Assembly (NCBI RefSeq): GCF_030408675.1 | Contig: NZ_CP047200.1 | Span: forward strand, 1,612,001-1,676,000 | Length of the DNA stretch: 64,000 bases | Direction of reading: 5' to 3' | DNA from: Corynebacterium durum | Lineage (GTDB): Bacteria > Actinomycetota > Actinomycetes > Mycobacteriales > Mycobacteriaceae | Shown: positions 60,122 to 64,000 of the stretch, one piece after another | Numbering within the stretch: position 1 is the first letter of the stretch | Layout: the number at the start of each line of letters is the position of its first letter | Program-made: the position numbers and the translations under genes | Notes under the pieces: generated by a model | Databases searched by the model: none | Told to the model about the DNA's origin: nothing | Seen by the model: only the letters and a program-made list of their open reading frames with translations

Positions 60122-60152
60122 AAAAACTCCCCGAAGCTTTCGGGGAGTTTTT
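60122..60152 (+). terminator. Terminator after the GT39 gene
   Basis: AAAAACTCCCCGAA (60122-60135) and TTCGGGGAGTTTTT (60139-60152), three-base loop GCT, followed by TTCTTTT. A textbook intrinsic terminator, usable in both directions. Confidence 0.95.
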
Positions 60153-60194
60153 CTTTTGGCCACCTTGAGGGTTATTCCAAAGACACCTACACAG

Positions 60195-60815
60195 TCAGGC
60201 TACGTCGGCTTTGGGGACCAATGCCTTTGCCATAGCGATAAGCGCTGGGCGGAACTGGGCGTAGCGTTTTTCGGGGTCGTCGCTGGCGGCAATGTCTTCA
60301 CTGGCAGCACCAAGAATTGCCAGGATGAGTGACGTCGCAACTTCGAGGTCAACCTGCAGTGTCGCGGCGTCGTCATGCAGCTCGGCGTGGAGTTGTATGA
60401 CTAGTGGAATGATTGAATCGGCCTTAATCTGCTTACGTTCGTCGAGAGACAGTATCGCCGCAGCTTGTTGCCGCAGGACTGAGTACTCTCGGTCTTTGAG
60501 CGCGGTGGTGAGGGCGGCGTCAATAGCCATGCCCACCACATCATCTGGGGGACTGTTGCGCATGTGATCCATGGACTCCGCGACAGTCGCCACGGACCGA
60601 CTAGTGGCTTCTGAAAACACGGCTTTAAACAAGGAGCGTTTATCAGGAAAGTGATGGTAGACGGCACCTTTTGAGACACGAACATCCGCAGCAATTTGAG
60701 CAATTGAGGTTGCCTCATATCCCTGTTCGACCATTCGTTGCGTGGCAGCCTCGATAAGGGCGTTTCGAGTCTGTTCAGCGTACTCCTGTCGGCGGGTAGC
60801 TGCGGGCTTTGCCAT
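60195..60815 (-). CDS. TetR-family regulator (of the adjacent efflux pump)
   Basis: 206 residues. DNA-binding part about 11-58: ATQRMVEQGYEATSIAQIAA followed by DVRVSKGAVYHHFPDKRSLFKAVF. C-terminal helical domain for ligands. Divergent from a DHA2-type exporter, so probably its repressor. Motif TTTCACCG just upstream of its start is repeated inverted near the pump gene. Confidence 0.9.
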   Translation of the reverse strand: MAKPAATRRQEYAEQTRNALIEAATQRMVEQGYEATSIAQIAADVRVSKGAVYHHFPDKRSLFKAVFSEATSRSVATVAESMDHMRNSPPDDVVGMAIDAALTTALKDREYSVLRQQAAAILSLDERKQIKADSIIPLVIQLHAELHDDAATLQVDLEVATSLILAILGAASEDIAASDDPEKRYAQFRPALIAMAKALVPKADVA

Positions 60816-60986
60816 TATCCCTCCATGTTTTCACCGTTTGACCAACCGTAACACAGGTGCCCGCATATGCCTCGTGCGCAGCGCTTTTAAAAAACCGTGC
60901 ACACTCAGATAATTTAACATACTATTGGTCGGTGAAAGCTTATTGGTATGTAGCCGGATCAAGGTATCTCAATGAATGGAGGCATC
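60816..60986. promoter_or_regulatory. Divergent tetR / efflux promoter region
   Basis: TTTCACCG (60829-60836) followed by ACCAA (60841-60845), and inverted TTGGTCGGTGAAA (60925-60937), are candidate repressor contacts. Direct repeat TATTGGT occurs at 60923-60929 and 60941-60947, 18 bases apart. Confidence 0.45.
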
Positions 60987-62570
60987 GTGAATACACCTTC
61001 ACTTACACAGCAACACAGAGGCTGGACACTACTCGTCACATCACTGAGTGTGTTCATGCTGCTGCTCGACATCAACGTGGTTAATGTCGCACTTCCAGAA
61101 ATTCGCAAAGAACTGGACGCGTCATTTACGCAGCTCCAATGGGTGCTTGATACCTATGCGCTCGGACTGGCAGCAATCCTCGTCGCCGCGGGATCACTAG
61201 CGGACCGTATCGGGCGACGCCGCATCTTCACCATCGGATTCGTCATTTTCACCCTCGCGTCCCTGGCCTGCGGACTCGCCTGGAATGTGAACGTGCTCAT
61301 CGTTTCGCGCTTCATCCAAGGCATCGGTGGGGCAATCCTTTTTGCCGTCGGACCAGCTCTTTTAGGGTATGTCTACACGGGGGCTGACCGCACCCGGGCT
61401 TTCGGAATCTTTGGTGGTGTGGGCGGCCTGGCCATCGCAGCCGGACCACTCGTCGGAGGGGGCCTCACCGATGGCCTTGATTGGCGCTGGATCTTTTTGA
61501 TCAACATACCGCTTGGAATCATCGCGCTGATTATCACACGCATCCGAGTTACGGAATCACGTTCCGCAGTCACCCCACCGCTGGACCTTATGGGAGCAGC
61601 GTTGTTTTCTACCTTCCTGACACTGCTTGTCCTCGGGCTCCTTCGGGGTGAAGACAATGGTTGGACCAGCACATTCATCCTAGGACTTTTTGCAGCCTCA
61701 GCAATCACTCTGATTGCATTCATTGTCCTACAGGTCCGCCGGGGCGACAAGGCAATGTTTGAGGCATCCCTATTTACCAACACCACCTTCAACGGCCTCA
61801 ACATCGCGACTCTCTTTCTCAACATTGCGCTATTGGCGGCAATCTTCCTCCTGATCACCTACATTCAGGTGTTGATGGGCTACAGCGCCTGGGCCAGCGG
61901 ACTCCGCGCCCTACCGCTGACCTTGACGCTCGTCGTCGGGGCTTTCATCTCAGGCACCATCTCGTCACGAACCGCACCCCGCATCTCAGCCGCACTCGCC
62001 CTGGGCTGTGTTGCTATCGGCCTGCTACTTATCCGGCTCGTTGATTCCGGCGATTCATGGACCGCCGCACTACCCATGATGTTTGTTCTAGGAATAGGCA
62101 TGGGTCTGTTCAACCCAATCCGTACAGAACTATCCGTCTCCACCGTTTCCCCCGAACGCGCCGGAGTTGCATCAGGCATCAACGCAACATTCCAGCAGGT
62201 AGGTGCGGCGATCGGTGTGGCAGGGTTAGGTGCATTTTTTCAAAACCGCGTCCACCACTATTTCGAAAATGATCCTGCCACCAGCATCTTGGGCCCCATG
62301 CGTACCGATGCCGCGCGAGGCGCTGCCACAGGAGGTGGTAACGCGCTCAGGGAACTATTGCCCCCTGAAATCCCGGCCATGATGCAACAACAACTCTCAT
62401 CAGCTGCCGACGCCGCATTCATCAATAGCCTGCACACCACCTTCACCGTCGCAGCACTATTCCCCCTGGCAGGAATGATCATCACTTTGTTCACCATCCG
62501 CAGAAAAGACTTCTGGCACGCCGGGCAGAGCAGTGGGGTCGATAAGATCGTAGGGGTCGACGACAACTAG
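60987..62570 (+). CDS. MFS drug exporter, DHA2 (14-TMS) family
   Basis: 527 residues from GTG 60987 (GGAGG 4 bases upstream); ATG 60972 would add five residues. Fourteen hydrophobic segments. MFS motif A variant GSLADRIGRRRIF and motif D1-like LDINVVNVALPEI fit DHA2 drug-proton antiporters (EmrB/QacA). The motif C-like region is GIFGGVGGLAIAAGPLVGG. Substrate unknown. Divergent TetR regulator. Confidence 0.88.
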   Translation: MNTPSLTQQHRGWTLLVTSLSVFMLLLDINVVNVALPEIRKELDASFTQLQWVLDTYALGLAAILVAAGSLADRIGRRRIFTIGFVIFTLASLACGLAWNVNVLIVSRFIQGIGGAILFAVGPALLGYVYTGADRTRAFGIFGGVGGLAIAAGPLVGGGLTDGLDWRWIFLINIPLGIIALIITRIRVTESRSAVTPPLDLMGAALFSTFLTLLVLGLLRGEDNGWTSTFILGLFAASAITLIAFIVLQVRRGDKAMFEASLFTNTTFNGLNIATLFLNIALLAAIFLLITYIQVLMGYSAWASGLRALPLTLTLVVGAFISGTISSRTAPRISAALALGCVAIGLLLIRLVDSGDSWTAALPMMFVLGIGMGLFNPIRTELSVSTVSPERAGVASGINATFQQVGAAIGVAGLGAFFQNRVHHYFENDPATSILGPMRTDAARGAATGGGNALRELLPPEIPAMMQQQLSSAADAAFINSLHTTFTVAALFPLAGMIITLFTIRRKDFWHAGQSSGVDKIVGVDDN

Positions 62571-62590
62571 CAGTGCAGTGTCATGAACAT

Positions 62591-62623
62591 AAAAAATCCC
62601 CCTTGACAGTATCTGTCAGGGGG
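62591..62623 (-). terminator. rpsO terminator
   Basis: CCCCCTTGACAG (62598-62609) and CTGTCAGGGGG (62613-62623) with one bulged T, and AAAAAA at 62591-62596, which is a T-run on the minus strand. Confidence 0.88.
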
Positions 62624-62640
62624 ACTTTCACGTGCCTTTA

Positions 62641-62910
62641 TTAGCGGCGCAGACCCAGGCGACCAATCAGGTCACGGTAGCGGTCAATGTTGCGCTCGGC
62701 CAGGTACTTCAACAGGCCCTTACGGCGACCAACCAGAAGAAGCAGGCCACGACGGGAGTGGTGATCATGCTTGTGGGTCTTCAGGTGCTCGGTCAGCTGA
62801 CGAATGCGCTGCGTGAGCAGGGCGATCTGTGCTTCCGGGGAACCGGTGTCGGTCTCATGAAGACCGTACTCGGCCAGGATTTCCTTCTTCTGCTCAGTGG
62901 TAAGAGCCAT
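62641..62910 (-). CDS. rpsO: 30S ribosomal protein S15
   Basis: 89 residues, exact family length. Signatures [19 protein letters not shown] and [20 protein letters not shown]. It is followed by its own terminator, so pnp has an independent transcript. Start ATG 62910. Confidence 0.97.
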   Translation of the reverse strand: MALTTEQKKEILAEYGLHETDTGSPEAQIALLTQRIRQLTEHLKTHKHDHHSRRGLLLLVGRRKGLLKYLAERNIDRYRDLIGRLGLRR

Positions 62911-63041
62911 GAAAATTTACCTCATCAGTATTTCAGTCCACATGAAAAAACCGCTTCTTAAGCTGCGGGGCATAACTGCTGTGGACCGCAGTCATTAAAG
63001 CCAGAGGACATAGTAGCAGCCGCCAGCTGCTCTGAACAACT

Positions 63042-64000
63042 TTAAGAGCTGAGGATTTCCCGAGTGCGGCGCACATCCTCAGACATGGCGGTCAGCAGTT
63101 CATCAACGCTGTCGAACTTTTCCATCCAGCGCACATGTTCTACAAACTCCACGGCGCAATAGCGCCCGTAGAGATCAGCATCCTGGTCTATCACAAACGC
63201 TTCAACGCTGCGGCGCTCATCCCCAAACGTCGGGTTCGTTCCGATGGACACGGCGGTCATGTAGCGCTTGCCGGGAACCATATCGCCGTTAATCGGGGCG
63301 TCGTCAAGCACCGTGAACCAGCCACAGTACACACCGTCCGCAGGCAGAGCCACCGAATCCGGGAAGTATAGATTTGCTGTGGGATAGCCGAGCTCGCGGC
63401 CACCGCGGCCCGCACCCCGAACCACCTCCCCAGCAACGCGGTACGGGCGCCCCAACGCCCACGCAGCATGAGCAACGTCGCCCTCACGCAGTAATTGACG
63501 AATCACCGAAGAGGAAATAGTGGTGCCGTCCTCCGTCAGCAACGTCACCACGTCTACCTCTACGCCATACTTCTCCCCCAGTTCACGCAGCGTATCCGTG
63601 TTGCCAGAGGCACGGTGCCCAAACGTAAAATTCTCCCCCACCATCACAGCGCGGGCATGCAGGCGCTGCATGATCACTGAAGTAAAAAACTCCTCTGGGG
63701 TTTGCGCGGCAAGTTCAGGAGTAAAACGAACAGCTAGCATGTAATCCACACCCAGGTCCTCGGCCAAATCAGCGCGCACTGCCACCGAACCCAGCATCGG
63801 CGGCATATGATCTGGGGCAACAACCGCCAGCGGATGCGGATCAAACGTCATGAGCACGCACGGGATGCCCAGCTCACGAGCCCTATCCTTCGCTGCGCCA
63901 ATCAACTTACGATGCCCTCGATGAATCCCATCAAACACACCGATCGTCACAACAGAGGCATCAAGGTTTGCTGGTACCTGCTCAAGTCCATGCCAAATCT
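63042..64000 (-). CDS. ribF: Bifunctional riboflavin kinase/FAD synthetase RibF (5' end cut)
   Basis: At least 319 residues; the start is beyond the window. Open frame continues past the GTG at 63950 into IWHGLEQVPANLDASVV, which belongs to the normal N-terminus. The adenylyltransferase site is GVFDGIHRGH; FDPHPL follows. The kinase domain has GRPYRVAGEVVRGAGRGGRE, then YPTANL. Makes FMN and FAD. Lies upstream of rpsO as expected for corynebacteria. Confidence 0.95.
   Translation of the reverse strand, partial: IWHGLEQVPANLDASVVTIGVFDGIHRGHRKLIGAAKDRARELGIPCVLMTFDPHPLAVVAPDHMPPMLGSVAVRADLAEDLGVDYMLAVRFTPELAAQTPEEFFTSVIMQRLHARAVMVGENFTFGHRASGNTDTLRELGEKYGVEVDVVTLLTEDGTTISSSVIRQLLREGDVAHAAWALGRPYRVAGEVVRGAGRGGRELGYPTANLYFPDSVALPADGVYCGWFTVLDDAPINGDMVPGKRYMTAVSIGTNPTFGDERRSVEAFVIDQDADLYGRYCAVEFVEHVRWMEKFDSVDELLTAMSEDVRRTREILSS

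Overview
This window looks like a chromosomal segment of a Corynebacterium. The run nrdR-divS-lexA-sugR-ptsI-fruR-fruK-ptsF-ptsH, then uraA-hflX-dapF-miaA-miaB-recX-recA-bioYMN-pspA-clgR-cinA-pgsA-terC-ftsK-rnj-dapA-thyX-dapB-pnp-rpsO-ribF, follows the order known from C. glutamicum and, in part, Mycobacterium. I recognise the order from memory. No database was searched and I do not name a species. I see no rRNA or tRNA gene, insertion sequence, prophage or CRISPR array.

Layout. 1-4829: the 3' end of a peptide ABC importer (binding protein and a fused permease) translationally linked to a DUF3516 helicase. 4847-7114: oxidative stress, ahpC-ahpD divergent from oxyR. 7122-12196: a low-complexity membrane protein and the large helicase HrpA. 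12202-14392: nrdR, divS and lexA with LexA-box-like sites. 14632-21657: phosphotransferase system (sugR, ptsI, fruR-fruK-ptsF, ptsH). 21733-25177: a GyrI-like protein, uracil permease and HflX. 25245-29650: feoABC for ferrous iron, divergent from a Cys-tailed protein and a membrane protein, with two weak DtxR-like boxes between. 29637-35264: dapF-miaA, a DUF349 protein, an Rv2732c-like protein and miaB. 35384-39540: recA-recX, a DUF3046 protein and the biotin transporter bioYMN behind a BioQ-like operator. 39517-41464: an accessory GH13 amylase and a TetR regulator sharing a perfect palindrome. 41550-45555: pspA, clgR, cinA, pgsA, a YciI-like protein and terC behind a clear yybP-ykoY manganese riboswitch. 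45556-54054: ftsK, a TIGR03085 protein, rnj, dapA, thyX, dapB. 54205-64000: pnp and rpsO, normally neighbours, separated by about 6 kb holding a lipid-linked glycosylation pair and a TetR/efflux pair, then partial ribF.

Most genes are core housekeeping. The most rewarding parts are the riboswitch-controlled terC, the GT2-GtrA plus GT-C cassette between pnp and rpsO, the iron locus with its undescribed Cys-rich neighbour, and the amylase/TetR pair. Transcription units are tight: overlaps of 1-11 bases occur at permease/helicase, fruR/fruK, feoA/feoB, dapF/miaA, recA/recX, bioM/bioN and dapA/rnj, and ahpC/ahpD abut exactly. Several ATG codons lie about 7 bases behind a -10-like hexamer, suggesting leaderless mRNAs.
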